A stretch of 64,000 nt of DNA, from contig NZ_JAODBG010000106.1 of NCBI RefSeq assembly GCF_025463825.1, positions 1 to 64,000 on the forward strand. Reading direction: 5' to 3'. The DNA is from Cryobacterium sp. Lineage in GTDB: Bacteria; Actinomycetota; Actinomycetes; Actinomycetales; Microbacteriaceae. The notes under the pieces are model-generated. The model saw only the letters and a list, made by a program, of their open reading frames with translations, did not search any database and was not told the DNA's origin. Positions 36,096 through 45,071 of the stretch are shown one piece after another (within the stretch, counting starts at the first letter, position 1; every line of letters starts with the position of its first letter). The translations under genes and the position numbers were made by a program.

Positions 36096-36154
36096 GTGAG
36101 ATGCCAGTTCGTGCCCCCTCAGGATCCGGGAGACGGCGCCAAGTGGCAACTCAC
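36096..36154. repeat. Paired intergenic palindrome, locus 3, unit 2
   Basis: Left arm GTGAGATGCCAGTTCGTGCC faces right arm GGCGCCAAGTGGCAACTCAC. It follows unit 1 after 14 bases and ends 51 bases before the next gene. Confidence 0.85.
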
Positions 36155-36204
36155 GGATGCTGGGGCGCTGGCGTCTGTGCGGGAACGGTGGGTAGGCTGC
36201 CACG

Positions 36205-37722
36205 ATGAGCGACGCGACTCCGGTATCCGACACCCAGCCCTCGACATCCGCCCGCACCGGGCCCGCTGCCCGCAGCTACGACGTCATCGTCATCGGTGCC
36301 GGCGCCGTGGGCGAGAACGTGGCCGACCGCACCGTGCAGGGCGGCCTGAGCACTCTCATCGTGGAGGCCGAACTGGTGGGCGGCGAGTGCTCGTACTGGG
36401 CGTGCATGCCCTCAAAGGTGCTGCTGCGCAGCGGCGCGGTGCTGGCCGCCGCCCGCCGCGTGGCCGGCGTCGCCGAGGCCGTCACCGGGCAGGTCGACGT
36501 GGCCGCCGTGCTGAAGCGCCGCACCGAGTTCACCCATGACTGGAACGATTCGAGCCAGACGGACTGGCTCAACTCCGCCGGGATCGACCTGCTGCGCGGC
36601 CACGCCCGGCTCACCGGCGTGAAACAGGTCACCGTGCAGACGGCGGCTGGCCCGGTGGTCGTCACCGCGAACCACGCCGTGGTGCTCAGCACCGGCTCGA
36701 GCGCCCTGCTGCCCGACATCGACGGCCTCGCTGACGTGTCACCGTGGACCAGCCGCGACGCCACCTCGGTGACGCAGCTGCCCGGCAGCCTCGCCGTCAT
36801 CGGCGGCGGCGTCGTCGCCGTGGAGATGGCTGCCGCGTACCGGTCGCTGGGCGTGGAGGTGACCCTGCTCGTGCGGAGCGCCCTGCTGCGCGACCAGGAA
36901 CCCTTCGCCGGCGAGCTGGTCGGCGCCGCCCTCGAGGAGGCCGGCATCACCGTGTTGACCGAGAGCAGCCCCACCGCCGCCCGGCGCACCGAGACCGGGC
37001 AGGTGGCGCTGGTGCTCGCCGACGGCCGCACCGTCACCGCCGACGAGGTGCTCGTGGCCACCGGTCGCACCCCGCGCACGCAGGACCTCGGCGTGGAAGC
37101 CGTGGGCCTCACCCCGGGCGACTGGGTCGCCGTGGACGACACCCTGCTGGTACAGGGCGACTCCGCCGCCCTCGCCGGCGACTGGCTCTACGCCACCGGC
37201 GACCTCAACCACCGCGCCCTGCTCACCCACCAGGGCAAGTACCAGGCCCGGGCCGCCGGCGACGCGATCGCCGCCCGCGCCGCCGGCACGGTCGTCGACG
37301 ACGCCCCATGGGGCACCCACGTCGCCACCGCCGACCACGCCGCCGTTCCTCAGGTCACCTTCACCGACCCCGAGGTGGCATCGGTCGGGCTCACCGCCGC
37401 CGCGGCCGAAAAGGCGGGCTTCCGCATCCGGGTGCTCGACTATGACCTCAGCGGCGTGGCCGGTGCGAGCGTGCTCGCGGATGGCTACACCGGCCAGGCC
37501 CGCGCCATCGTCGACCTCGACACCGAGGTGCTGATCGGCGTCACGTTCGTCGGCGCCGGGGTGGGTGAACTGCTGCACGCGGCCACGATCGCCGTGGTCG
37601 GCGAGGTGCCGATCAGCCGGCTCTGGCACGCGGTACCCAGCTACCCCACCCTGAGCGAGGTCTGGCTGCGCCTGCTCGAGACCTACGGCCGTCCGCCCGC
37701 CGAGAGCGACCGGGGCTTTTGA
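36205..37722 (+). CDS. Pyridine nucleotide-disulfide oxidoreductase, Lpd/MerA-like
   Basis: 505 residues. The FAD site is [17 protein letters not shown], and the redox pair lies in [13 protein letters not shown] (Cys-four-Cys). The NAD(P) site is [21 protein letters not shown]. The C-terminal catalytic dyad, HPTLSE in lipoamide dehydrogenases, reads YPTLSE here, so the base His is absent. This favours a different disulfide or quinone reductase role over lipoamide dehydrogenase. It overlaps the next gene by one base. Confidence 0.85.
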   Translation: MSDATPVSDTQPSTSARTGPAARSYDVIVIGAGAVGENVADRTVQGGLSTLIVEAELVGGECSYWACMPSKVLLRSGAVLAAARRVAGVAEAVTGQVDVAAVLKRRTEFTHDWNDSSQTDWLNSAGIDLLRGHARLTGVKQVTVQTAAGPVVVTANHAVVLSTGSSALLPDIDGLADVSPWTSRDATSVTQLPGSLAVIGGGVVAVEMAAAYRSLGVEVTLLVRSALLRDQEPFAGELVGAALEEAGITVLTESSPTAARRTETGQVALVLADGRTVTADEVLVATGRTPRTQDLGVEAVGLTPGDWVAVDDTLLVQGDSAALAGDWLYATGDLNHRALLTHQGKYQARAAGDAIAARAAGTVVDDAPWGTHVATADHAAVPQVTFTDPEVASVGLTAAAAEKAGFRIRVLDYDLSGVAGASVLADGYTGQARAIVDLDTEVLIGVTFVGAGVGELLHAATIAVVGEVPISRLWHAVPSYPTLSEVWLRLLETYGRPPAESDRGF

Positions 37723-38135
37723 TGCGCCGGCTGCTGGTCGACTCGCCGGTCAGCCGGGCCGGCTACCTGTACGCGACCGCCGTCGGCCTGGTCTGGGGCG
37801 CGATCTGGAGCACCGGCCGGATCGAACGGCGCGGCGGCCTGTTCGTCTTCCGCGGCTTGCCCGCCTGGTCGTTCGGCCGCGGCGGCTCCTGCGTGGGCGC
37901 CGTGTACCTCACCAACCAGAACGTGTCGGCTGACGTGCTTGAGCACGAGGCCGTGCACAAGGCTCAGTGGCAGAAGTACGGCATGCTGTTTCCGCTGTTG
38001 TACTTCGTGGCGGGGCGGGACCCGCTGAAGAACCGGTTCGAGATCGAGGCCGGCCTGGAGAAGGGCGGCTACCTCCGCCGCCGCCGGACTGTCCGCCCGG
38101 CCCGAACGGCAGCGCCCCGCTCAGACCAGGACTGA
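37722..38135 (+). CDS. Small membrane protein with HExxH motif
   Basis: 137 residues. One or two hydrophobic stretches near the start (YLYATAVGLVWGAIW) are followed by VLEHEAVHKAQWQKYG, which contains the zincin-like HEAVH, and a second hydrophobic stretch (MLFPLLYFVAG). Basic residues dominate the C-terminus. Relatives in this family are sometimes annotated as Fe-S oxidoreductases, but no cysteine cluster supports that. Peptidase activity is possible but unproven. The ATG overlaps the preceding stop as TGATG. Confidence 0.7.
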   Translation: MRRLLVDSPVSRAGYLYATAVGLVWGAIWSTGRIERRGGLFVFRGLPAWSFGRGGSCVGAVYLTNQNVSADVLEHEAVHKAQWQKYGMLFPLLYFVAGRDPLKNRFEIEAGLEKGGYLRRRRTVRPARTAAPRSDQD

Positions 38136-38951
38136 GGCCACCGGCCGCGCCGCGCCCGCCCTGGGCACCACCAGGGGCGTACCGGTCTCCGGGTCCGCCA
38201 CCACCACGCACGGCAGGCCGAACACCGACTCCACCAGGGCGGCCGTGAGCACCTCGCCGGGCGGGCCCTCGGCCACGATGGTGCCGGCCTTCATCACCAC
38301 GAGGTGGCTGGCATAGCGGGCCGCCTGGTTGAGGTCGTGCAGCACCGCCACCAGGGTGCGGCCGGCCGCGTGCAGCTGGGCGCACAGTTCGAGTACCTCG
38401 TACTGGTGCGCGATGTCGAGGAAGGTGGTGGGCTCGTCGAGCAGCAGCAGCTCGGTCTGCTGCGCCAGCACCATCGCGATCCAGGCGCGCTGGCGTTGCC
38501 CGCCGGAAAGTTCGGCGACGTACCGATCGGCGAGGTCGGTGATGGCCGTCGCGGCGAGCGCCTGCTGCACCGCCTCCTCATCGCCCGTCGACCACTGCCG
38601 CAGCAGGGTCTGGTGCGGGTACCGGCCGCGGCCCACGAGGTCGCGCACGGTGATCGCCTCCGGGGCAATCGGACTCTGCGGCAGCATGGCCAGCTGCCGG
38701 GCGACCTTCTTGCTCTTGATCGAAGCGATCGGTACCCCGTCCAGCAGCACACTGCCGGATGCCGGCGTGAGCGTGCGCGAGAGCGCCTTGAGCAGGGTTG
38801 ACTTGCCGCAGGCGTTCGGCCCGATGATCACCGTGAACCCGCCGTCGGGCAGGTCGAGGGTGAGGTCGTCCACGATGACGGCCTGGTTGTAGGCCAGCCT
38901 CAGGTTCTGCGCGGCCAGCCGGGAACGGCCACGCTGGGGTGCACTCGTCAT
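38121..38951 (-). CDS. Iron-siderophore ABC transporter ATPase
   Basis: 276 residues of the FecE/FepC class. Walker A is GPNACGKSTLL, the signature is LSGGQRQRAWIAMVLAQ and Walker B is LLLLDEPTTFLD. The HDLNQAARYASH switch region is typical of siderophore importers. It is the last gene of the uptake operon, and its ATG overlaps the stop of the permease by one base. The 3' end overlaps the convergent small membrane-protein gene by 15 bases. Confidence 0.92.
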   Translation of the reverse strand: MTSAPQRGRSRLAAQNLRLAYNQAVIVDDLTLDLPDGGFTVIIGPNACGKSTLLKALSRTLTPASGSVLLDGVPIASIKSKKVARQLAMLPQSPIAPEAITVRDLVGRGRYPHQTLLRQWSTGDEEAVQQALAATAITDLADRYVAELSGGQRQRAWIAMVLAQQTELLLLDEPTTFLDIAHQYEVLELCAQLHAAGRTLVAVLHDLNQAARYASHLVVMKAGTIVAEGPPGEVLTAALVESVFGLPCVVVADPETGTPLVVPRAGAARPVASVLV

Positions 38952-40018
38952 CAGAGGGTTCCTTTCTTCCACTGCCCGAACAGGAGAGAACCCAGGTACA
39001 GGCCGCCGACCAGCGCGGTCAGCACGCCGACGGGCAGCTGCACGGGGAACGGGGACTGCTGGGTGAGCAGGTCGGCCAGGCACAACAGCAGCGCGCCGAC
39101 CAGGGCGGACATCACCACGTTGGGCCCGGGCGCCCGGGTGAGCCGGCGGGCGATCTGGGGCGCGGTGAGGGCGATGAAGCCGATCGGGCCGACCACGTTC
39201 ACCGCAGCCGTCGCCAGGCCGATGGAGACCAGCACCGCGAAGACCCGGGTGCGGCCGCTCCGGGCGCCGAGGGCATCCGCCTGCTCGTCGCCCATCTCCA
39301 CCAGCTGCAGCCGGCGACTGAGCACCAGCGCGCACGGGGCGAGCACCACCAGGCTGAGCCAGATGGTGGCGGCGTGGTCCCACGACCGGGAGGCCAGGGT
39401 GCCGCTGAGATAGGCGGCGAGGGTGATCGCCTCTTCCCGGCCCACCCGCACGATGACGAACTCCACGAACGCCAGAGACACCGCTGACACACCGATGCCC
39501 ACCAGCAGCATCCGGCTGGGTGAGGAGAACCCGCGCCCGGTGGCCAGGTAGACCAGCCCCATCGCGGCGGACGCGCCGACGAGGGCGCCGACGGGCTGCG
39601 GCAGGATGCCCGTCCACAGCACCCCGAACGCGGCGGCGCCGGCGGCGGCTCCAGCCGAGAGTCCGATCACGTCGGGGCTGCCGAGCGGGTTGCGGGTGAC
39701 GGTCTGGAACAGGGTGCCGGCGATGCCGAGGGCCGCTCCGGCCGCGATGCCCACGATTAGGCGGGGGCCACGGATGGTGCCCCAGACGATGCGGTCGGTG
39801 CCGGCGCCCTGGCCGAGGACGGTGCGCGCCAGGTCAGCGGGGGCGACGCCAAGCGTGCCGAGGGTGACGGTGAGCATGGCGATCACCACCAGGGCACCCA
39901 CCAGGCCGAGGCCCACGAGCAGGCTGCGGGAGCGTACCGGCAGGCTCAGCCAGCCGCCGACCCGCAGGGTGCGCTGCGCTGTGGGCAGCACGGCACCGGT
40001 GGGCCGGGCGCCGGTCAT
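38951..40018 (-). CDS. Iron-siderophore ABC transporter permease (FecCD family)
   Basis: 355 residues with about nine or ten helices. The FecCD hallmark TLFQTVTRNPLGSPDVIGLSAGA appears near residue 110 (quoted in part), and the ATPase-coupling region is EQADALGARSGRTRVFAVLVS. It pairs with the second permease encoded upstream to form a heterodimer. Their genes overlap by four bases. Confidence 0.92.
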   Translation of the reverse strand: MTGARPTGAVLPTAQRTLRVGGWLSLPVRSRSLLVGLGLVGALVVIAMLTVTLGTLGVAPADLARTVLGQGAGTDRIVWGTIRGPRLIVGIAAGAALGIAGTLFQTVTRNPLGSPDVIGLSAGAAAGAAAFGVLWTGILPQPVGALVGASAAMGLVYLATGRGFSSPSRMLLVGIGVSAVSLAFVEFVIVRVGREEAITLAAYLSGTLASRSWDHAATIWLSLVVLAPCALVLSRRLQLVEMGDEQADALGARSGRTRVFAVLVSIGLATAAVNVVGPIGFIALTAPQIARRLTRAPGPNVVMSALVGALLLCLADLLTQQSPFPVQLPVGVLTALVGGLYLGSLLFGQWKKGTL

Positions 40019-41067
40019 TCGGGCACCTTCATCCGGCGCACGGCGAGCAGCAGGATGGGCGCACCCACGAACGCGGTGATGATGCCCACCATCAGCTCGG
40101 CGGGGCTGACGATGACCCGGCCGAGCACATCGGCGCCGAGCAGCAGCACCGGGCCGGCGAGCAGGCAGTACGGCAGCAACCAGCGGTGGTCGCTGCCGGT
40201 CACCGAGCGCACCACGTGCGGCACGGCCAGGCCGACGAAGCCGACCGGACCGACCGCGGCGGTGGCCGCGGCGCAGAGCAAGGTGGTGGCCAGCGCGCCC
40301 AGCAGGCGGGTGCGGCCCACCTTCACACCCAGGGTCTGGGCGAGGTCGTCGCCGAGCGCGAGGGCGTTCAGCGGTCCGGCCAGGCCCAGGGCGATGACGA
40401 GTCCGACCCCGATGAACGGGAGCACGTCGGCAATCGCCTGCGGGTCGCGGCCGGCCAGCGAGCCGACGGCCCAGTACCGGTAGCTGTCGAAGACGCCGGG
40501 CAGGCTCAAGGTGACCGCGGACCCCCAGGCGGCCAGAACGGCCGTCACCACGACGCCGGCCAGCACCAGGCGGATGGGAGAGGACCGCCCGGCGCCCGCG
40601 CCGATCACGTAGACCACGGCGACGGCGAGGAACGCGCCGGGCAACGCCACCCAGACCCGGTTGCCGGAACCCAGGCCGAGGAACGCGGTGGCAGTCACAA
40701 CCGCCGCGGCCGCGCCGGCGTTGACGCCGAACAGGCCCGGGTCGCCGAGCGGGTTTCGGGTGAGGCCCTGCATCACCGCGCCGGCGACGGCGAGACCGGC
40801 GCCCACGATCAGGCCCAGGATGGTGCGCGGAATCCGGCTGTCCACGACGGTCTGCGCATAGCCGTCGCCGGGGTTCACCAGGGCGGTCCACACCTCGGGC
40901 AGGGGAATGTACTTGTTGCCCACGGCCAGGCTGAGCAGAATGGTCAGCGCCAGCAGCACGGCGATGACGACAAGCCCCGTCGCCCGGCGCGACAGACTCC
41001 GCCGCACCGGGGTGCTGCCCGGTGCGGCGGATACTGGTCGCGCGGCGAGCCGCGGGGCGTCGGTCAT
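40015..41067 (-). CDS. Iron-siderophore ABC transporter permease (FecCD family)
   Basis: 350 residues. It shares GAVMQGLTRNPLGDPGLFGVNAGA with the family (quoted in part), and GDDLAQTLGVKVGRTRLLGA forms the coupling helix. It is the partner of the following permease. It starts 16 bases after the binding-protein gene. Confidence 0.92.
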   Translation of the reverse strand: MTDAPRLAARPVSAAPGSTPVRRSLSRRATGLVVIAVLLALTILLSLAVGNKYIPLPEVWTALVNPGDGYAQTVVDSRIPRTILGLIVGAGLAVAGAVMQGLTRNPLGDPGLFGVNAGAAAAVVTATAFLGLGSGNRVWVALPGAFLAVAVVYVIGAGAGRSSPIRLVLAGVVVTAVLAAWGSAVTLSLPGVFDSYRYWAVGSLAGRDPQAIADVLPFIGVGLVIALGLAGPLNALALGDDLAQTLGVKVGRTRLLGALATTLLCAAATAAVGPVGFVGLAVPHVVRSVTGSDHRWLLPYCLLAGPVLLLGADVLGRVIVSPAELMVGIITAFVGAPILLLAVRRMKVPE

Positions 41068-41083
41068 GCGAGGTGGCTGCGGC

Positions 41084-42121
41084 CTAGTCGACCAGGGCCG
41101 CGGCTTCCTTGATCATCGGGATGTACTGGTCCAGCGCCCACGGCACGGTCAGCGGGGTGACCAGGCCGGAGGCCATGGCGAGCTGGTTGTCCACGTTCGG
41201 CAGGTAGGAGCCGCGCTCGACGGCGGGGATCTGCGCGAACAACGGCTGCGCCTCGATCTCGGCCTGGTTGGCCTCGTCGTTGAACCAGGTGAAGAGCACG
41301 TCGACATCGTCCAGCAGGTCGGCCTGCTCAAGACCCACGACCGAGGTGAAGGTGCCCTCGGTGATCGGGGTGTCCGCAACGGTCTGGTCCAGGGTGAGGC
41401 CCAAGCCGGAGATCACGTCGACGCGGGCGTCACCGGCCACGTAGAACGCGAGTTCGCCGGGCACGGCGGCGTACACGTAGGCGTAGCTCAGGTCGGCGAA
41501 CTCGGGGTTCTCCGCCGCGGCATCCGCCAGGGTGGCGTCGATGTCGTCGATCAGCGCGGTGGCCTCCGTGGACTTGCCCATGGCCTGGCCGATGATCTCG
41601 ATCTGGTCATCCCAGGAGGTGGCCCACGGGTCGCCCGGGTACGCCACGGTGGGGGCGATCTCGCTCAGGGTGGCGAAATCCTCAGCGGTGATGCCGGACT
41701 GCGGCGCGAGCACCAGGTCGGGTTCGAGGGCAAGGATGGCCTCGATGTCCACCTCGGGGTACACGGTGAAGACCTCGGGCAGCTCGTCTCCGGCGGCCGC
41801 CACGGCCTCGGCGACCCACGGGAACTGCAGGTCGGCGTCGCCGCCCCAGGTGGCCGCTTCCACGCCCACCGGGGTGGTGCCGAGCGCGATGGCGGTGTCG
41901 GCAGAGCCCCAGCCGATCGTGACGATCCGCTCAGGCGCGCTCTCGATCACGGCGTCTCCGAGAGTGCTCTGGATGGTGACCGGGAAGGCGCCGTCCGTCG
42001 CCGTGTCGGCGGAGTCGGTGCCGGCAGCCGGGGAGCCGGAGCACCCGGCCAGGAGCAGGCCGGTCGTGGCCAGGCCGGCGACAAGGGCAAGCGAACGGGT
42101 GCGGCGGGAGTGCGTGCGCAC
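41084..42121 (-). CDS. Iron-siderophore ABC transporter binding lipoprotein
   Basis: 345 residues. It has a signal peptide with twin-basic start MRTHSRRTRSLALVAG and lipobox LLLAGC. The fold is the FepB/FhuD type: PERIVTIGWGSADTAIALG near the start and the long helix region LALEPDLVLAPQSG. It captures a ferric siderophore outside the membrane for the two permeases. Confidence 0.92.
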   Translation of the reverse strand: MRTHSRRTRSLALVAGLATTGLLLAGCSGSPAAGTDSADTATDGAFPVTIQSTLGDAVIESAPERIVTIGWGSADTAIALGTTPVGVEAATWGGDADLQFPWVAEAVAAAGDELPEVFTVYPEVDIEAILALEPDLVLAPQSGITAEDFATLSEIAPTVAYPGDPWATSWDDQIEIIGQAMGKSTEATALIDDIDATLADAAAENPEFADLSYAYVYAAVPGELAFYVAGDARVDVISGLGLTLDQTVADTPITEGTFTSVVGLEQADLLDDVDVLFTWFNDEANQAEIEAQPLFAQIPAVERGSYLPNVDNQLAMASGLVTPLTVPWALDQYIPMIKEAAALVD

Positions 42122-42225
42122 AGGAATTCCTTTCGAGGATGCGGCGGCCGCATCAGCGGATGCGCGCGATGAGAAGCACCGCCGGCGGGGGCGGTGCCAG
42201 GTGGAAGAACGACGAAGCTGCGGGA

Positions 42226-43164
42226 CTACGCGTGCTCGGCGCGGCCGTCGCGCCAGTAGCCCATGAAGGCCACCTGACGACGGTCGACACCGACGTCGGA
42301 GACCAGGAACCGGCGCAGGCGCTTGATCACGCTGGCTTCGCCGGCCAACCAGGCGTACAGCTCGCCGTCCAGCGCCGAACCATCCGGCACCTCCCAGAGG
42401 ATGCTCTCGTCGACATCGATCTCGGGGAGGTCGGTGCCGGAGGCGTGAGCGGTGAGGAAGCGGGCGGTCCAGCCCTTCACTGCGGTCTCGAGTGCGGAGC
42501 CGTGGCTGGCGCCGTTGCGGGGCAGCCAGGTGACGGTGACCCCGTCGGGCGCACTGGTCTCGTGGGCGTCGCCGGACTCGGGCACTTCGATGTACGCGCA
42601 GCCCCGAGCGTCGCGCGGCAGCGCGGAGAGGATGGCGCAGATCGCCGGAGCTGCGGTCTCATCGCCCGCGATCAGGACGGTGTTGGCATTACCGGGCGCC
42701 CATTCGATGCCGACGGCCGGGTTGTCGCCGTCGGCGAGGGGTCCGACGAGGGCGACTTCGTCGCCGACGATGGCGGCGCGCACCCAGCGGGAGGCGGGCC
42801 CGGCGTCGCCGTGGGTGACGAAATCAATGTCCACCTCACGCTGTTCGGGGCGGGCCTGCCGCACCGTGTAGGTGCGGATCGGGTTGCGGTGCTCGTCGGG
42901 CAGGTCGCGCCAGGTCTCGTACCAGGCGTCGTGCTGCGGGAAGGAGGAGACGCCGACGCCGGGCAGCGGCAGCACGATCTTGATGCGCTGGTCGAGGCCG
43001 GCGGTGCCGAACCTGTGCAGCTCGGGGCCGGTGAAGGTGACCCGGGTGAAATTGGTCGACAGTCGTTGCACCCGGGCGACCGAGACGGCGAAGGGGCGGT
43101 AGCTGGGGCGCGGTGCCCGCACGCGTGCGGGGGCCGGTGCGGAAGCGACTGTCGATGTAAGCAT
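42226..43164 (-). CDS. Siderophore-interacting protein (ferric-siderophore reductase)
   Basis: 312 residues of the SIP/ViuB family. The FAD-binding barrel carries NPIRTYTVRQARPEQREVDID (in part; the RxYT motif) and GDAGPASRW, and the C-terminal NADPH-like domain has LIAGDETAAPAICAIL. It releases iron by reducing the ferric siderophore in the cytosol. It leads the uptake operon directly behind a DtxR-type iron box. The gap to the binding-protein gene is 104 bases and contains a GATGCGG/CCGCATC hairpin (42138-42154). Confidence 0.92.
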   Translation of the reverse strand: MLTSTVASAPAPARVRAPRPSYRPFAVSVARVQRLSTNFTRVTFTGPELHRFGTAGLDQRIKIVLPLPGVGVSSFPQHDAWYETWRDLPDEHRNPIRTYTVRQARPEQREVDIDFVTHGDAGPASRWVRAAIVGDEVALVGPLADGDNPAVGIEWAPGNANTVLIAGDETAAPAICAILSALPRDARGCAYIEVPESGDAHETSAPDGVTVTWLPRNGASHGSALETAVKGWTARFLTAHASGTDLPEIDVDESILWEVPDGSALDGELYAWLAGEASVIKRLRRFLVSDVGVDRRQVAFMGYWRDGRAEHA

Positions 43165-43168
43165 GGCC

Positions 43169-43190
43169 TAAGTATGGCATGCCTTACCTA
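43169..43190. promoter_or_regulatory. DtxR/IdeR iron box
   Basis: Read on the minus strand, TAGGTAAGGCATGCCATACTTA matches the DtxR consensus with the core GGCATGCC and near-symmetric flanks (arms TAGGTAAGGC and GCCATACTTA). It lies four bases before the siderophore-interacting protein start and overlaps a likely -10 (CATACT), so iron-loaded DtxR would block initiation. Confidence 0.8.
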
Positions 43191-43194
43191 CATT

Positions 43195-43222
43195 GCACCC
43201 GCCGGGTTGCCCCGGCGGGTGC
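43195..43222 (-). terminator. Hairpin after the micropeptide gene
   Basis: GCACCCGCCGGG and CCCGGCGGGTGC form a perfect 12-base stem with a four-base loop, 18 bases after the micropeptide stop. There is no clear T-run, so it may be an attenuator or mRNA stabiliser. Confidence 0.65.
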
Positions 43223-43239
43223 CGATTCATAGGGAATCG

Positions 43240-43398
43240 TTATGCGGCCCTCACCCACTCGGTGGTGACGTAGCTGCCGGCGCCGCGGTGGCTGGCGGGG
43301 CTGACGTAACCGGTGGGGGTGGCGGCGGGCAGGCCGGTGCTGACGTAGCCGCTCGGCTCGAGGGTGCGGGCGGTGGGCGTGCTGATGTAGGAATTCAT
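43240..43398 (-). CDS. Tyr-repeat micropeptide
   Basis: 52 residues, behind a strong ribosome site (AGGAGCAGT before ATG). Four evenly spaced units share the pattern [SG]Y[IV][ST]: NSYISTP, SGYVSTG, TGYVSPA and GSYVTTE. The peptide is rich in Pro, Ala, Thr and Gly, has no Cys, no signal peptide and no hydrophobic helix. It lies between catalase and the siderophore operon on the same strand, enclosed by two strong hairpins. I recognise no family. A RiPP-like or regulatory peptide is conceivable, but no modifying enzyme is nearby. Confidence 0.7.
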   Translation of the reverse strand: MNSYISTPTARTLEPSGYVSTGLPAATPTGYVSPASHRGAGSYVTTEWVRAA

Positions 43399-43462
43399 AC
43401 TGCTCCTGTCGGTGGTGCGGGTTCGACGCAGAGCTTCATTGGACGCGTGCTGGGGGGTGGTG

Positions 43463-43504
43463 CCGGGACCGCGCGGCCGGACTGGGTGGTCCGCGCGGTC
43501 CCGG
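43463..43504 (-). terminator. Terminator after catalase
   Basis: CCGGGACCGCGCGG and CCGCGCGGTCCCGG form a perfect 14-base stem with a 14-base loop, 20 bases beyond the catalase stop. It separates katA from the micropeptide gene. Confidence 0.75.
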
Positions 43505-43523
43505 TGAACTGGTGGTGCGGGTG

Positions 43524-45026
43524 TTACTCGCCGACGCCGACGGGCTCGGCGGCCACGTTGGCAGAGGTCGCTTCGGCGTTGCCGGCCAGGTTCAGCCGCA
43601 GGCTGGCGCCGAGGGTGGCGTCCACGTTCGTCCAGTACTGGATGGCGCGTTCCCTGACCTCCGGGCGGGTGACGCCGCCGACGGCACCGGTGATGGTCTC
43701 GAGGAAGCGGGCCTTGGCCGCGTCGTCGAAGACGTCGCGGTAGAGGGTGCCGGCCTGGCCGAAGTCGCTGTCCTCCGAGCGCAGGGTCGCGGCGCTGCGC
43801 ACCAGCGCACCGTCGCTCTCCCAGGTGCCGTCGCCGGCGAGGGCCTCGTCGGCGACGGGGCCGCCGAGCGAGTTCGGCGCGTAGACCGGGGCGCTGGCGT
43901 CGTTGAAGGTGTAGCGGGCGGCGCCATCCTGCGAGTAGTTGTGCACCGGCGAAACCGGAGCGTTCACCGGCAGCTGGTTGTAGTTGGTGCCCACGCGGTA
44001 GCGTTGCGCATCCGGGTAGGAGAAGATCCGCGCCATCAGCATCTTGTCTGGGCTGGCCGCGATGCCGGGAACCAGGTTGGCGGGCGAGAACGCGGCCTGC
44101 TCGATCTCGGCGAAGAAGTTGCCCGGGTTGCGGTTGAGGGTGTGGGTGCCGACCTTGATCAGCGGGAAGTCGGCGTGCGGCCAGACCTTGGTGAGGTCGA
44201 ACGGGTTGAACCGGTAGGTCTTGCCCACTTCGTACGGCATGACCTGCACGTGCACGTCCCAGGACGGGAAGTCGCCGGCGTCGATGGCCTCGTAGAGGTC
44301 CCGACGGTAGTAGTCGGCGTCGGCGCCGGCGATGAGCTCGGCCTCCGCGCCTTCCATCTCGATGTTTCCCTGGTTGGAGGTGAAGTGGTACTTCACCCAG
44401 AAGCGCTCACCGGCGGCGTTGATCCACTGGTAGGTGTGCGAGCCGAAGCCGGGCATGGTGCGCCAGGAGCGTGGGAGGCCGCGGTCGCCCATCAGGTAGG
44501 TCACCTGGTGGGCGGATTCGGGCGAGAGGGTCCAGAAGTCCCACTGCATGTCGGCGTCGCGGAGGCCGGAGCCCGGCAGGCGCTTCTGCGAGTGGATGAA
44601 GTCGGGGAACTTGATGCCGTCGCGGATGAAGAACACCGGGGTGTTGTTTCCGACGATGTCGTAGTTGCCCTCCTGGGTGTAGAACTTCACCGAGAAGCCG
44701 CGGACGTCCCGCCAGGTGTCGGGGCTGCCCTGCTCGCCGGCGACGCTGGAGAAGCGCTGCAGGGTGTCGGTGCGAGCGCCTGGCTGGAACAGGGCCGCCC
44801 GGGTGTAGGCGGAGACGTCGCCGGTGACCTCAAAGACGCCGTGCGCCCCGCCGCCCTTGGCGTGCACGATGCGCTCCGGGATGCGCTCACGGTTGAACTG
44901 GGCGAGCTTCTCGACCAGGTACCGGTCGTGCAGGGCGGTGACGCCGTCGGCGCCGGCGGTGAGGGAGTGCTCGTCGCTCGGAACCGGGGTGCCGGTCTGG
45001 GTGGTGGTGGGGGGCAGTGTCGTCAT
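43524..45026 (-). CDS. katA: Monofunctional haem catalase
   Basis: 500 residues, a small-subunit clade 3-type catalase. Catalytic His is in [12 protein letters not shown], Asn in [14 protein letters not shown], and the haem-ligand Tyr is in [14 protein letters not shown]. It destroys hydrogen peroxide in the cytosol. AAGGAG upstream selects this ATG over one 14 codons earlier. The Fur-type gene lies 45 bases upstream on the same strand, the usual arrangement for peroxide-controlled catalase. Confidence 0.95.
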   Translation of the reverse strand: MTTLPPTTTQTGTPVPSDEHSLTAGADGVTALHDRYLVEKLAQFNRERIPERIVHAKGGGAHGVFEVTGDVSAYTRAALFQPGARTDTLQRFSSVAGEQGSPDTWRDVRGFSVKFYTQEGNYDIVGNNTPVFFIRDGIKFPDFIHSQKRLPGSGLRDADMQWDFWTLSPESAHQVTYLMGDRGLPRSWRTMPGFGSHTYQWINAAGERFWVKYHFTSNQGNIEMEGAEAELIAGADADYYRRDLYEAIDAGDFPSWDVHVQVMPYEVGKTYRFNPFDLTKVWPHADFPLIKVGTHTLNRNPGNFFAEIEQAAFSPANLVPGIAASPDKMLMARIFSYPDAQRYRVGTNYNQLPVNAPVSPVHNYSQDGAARYTFNDASAPVYAPNSLGGPVADEALAGDGTWESDGALVRSAATLRSEDSDFGQAGTLYRDVFDDAAKARFLETITGAVGGVTRPEVRERAIQYWTNVDATLGASLRLNLAGNAEATSANVAAEPVGVGE

Positions 45027-45071
45027 GGTGCTCCTTCGTGTCATGTGCTGGTCGTTCACGTCGTTCAAAGT

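Noticed and set aside
38951-40891. Long frame fusing the two FecCD permeases
   Set aside because: The second half is in the correct frame only for one permease; the other is encoded in a different frame with its own start and a four-base overlap.
42138-42154. Terminator between siderophore-interacting protein and binding-protein genes
   Set aside because: The seven-base stem has a three-base loop and no T-run; the genes are functionally linked, so termination is unlikely to be complete.
43240-43398. Lanthipeptide or other named RiPP precursor
   Set aside because: There is no Cys, no leader-core cleavage motif and no modifying enzyme nearby.
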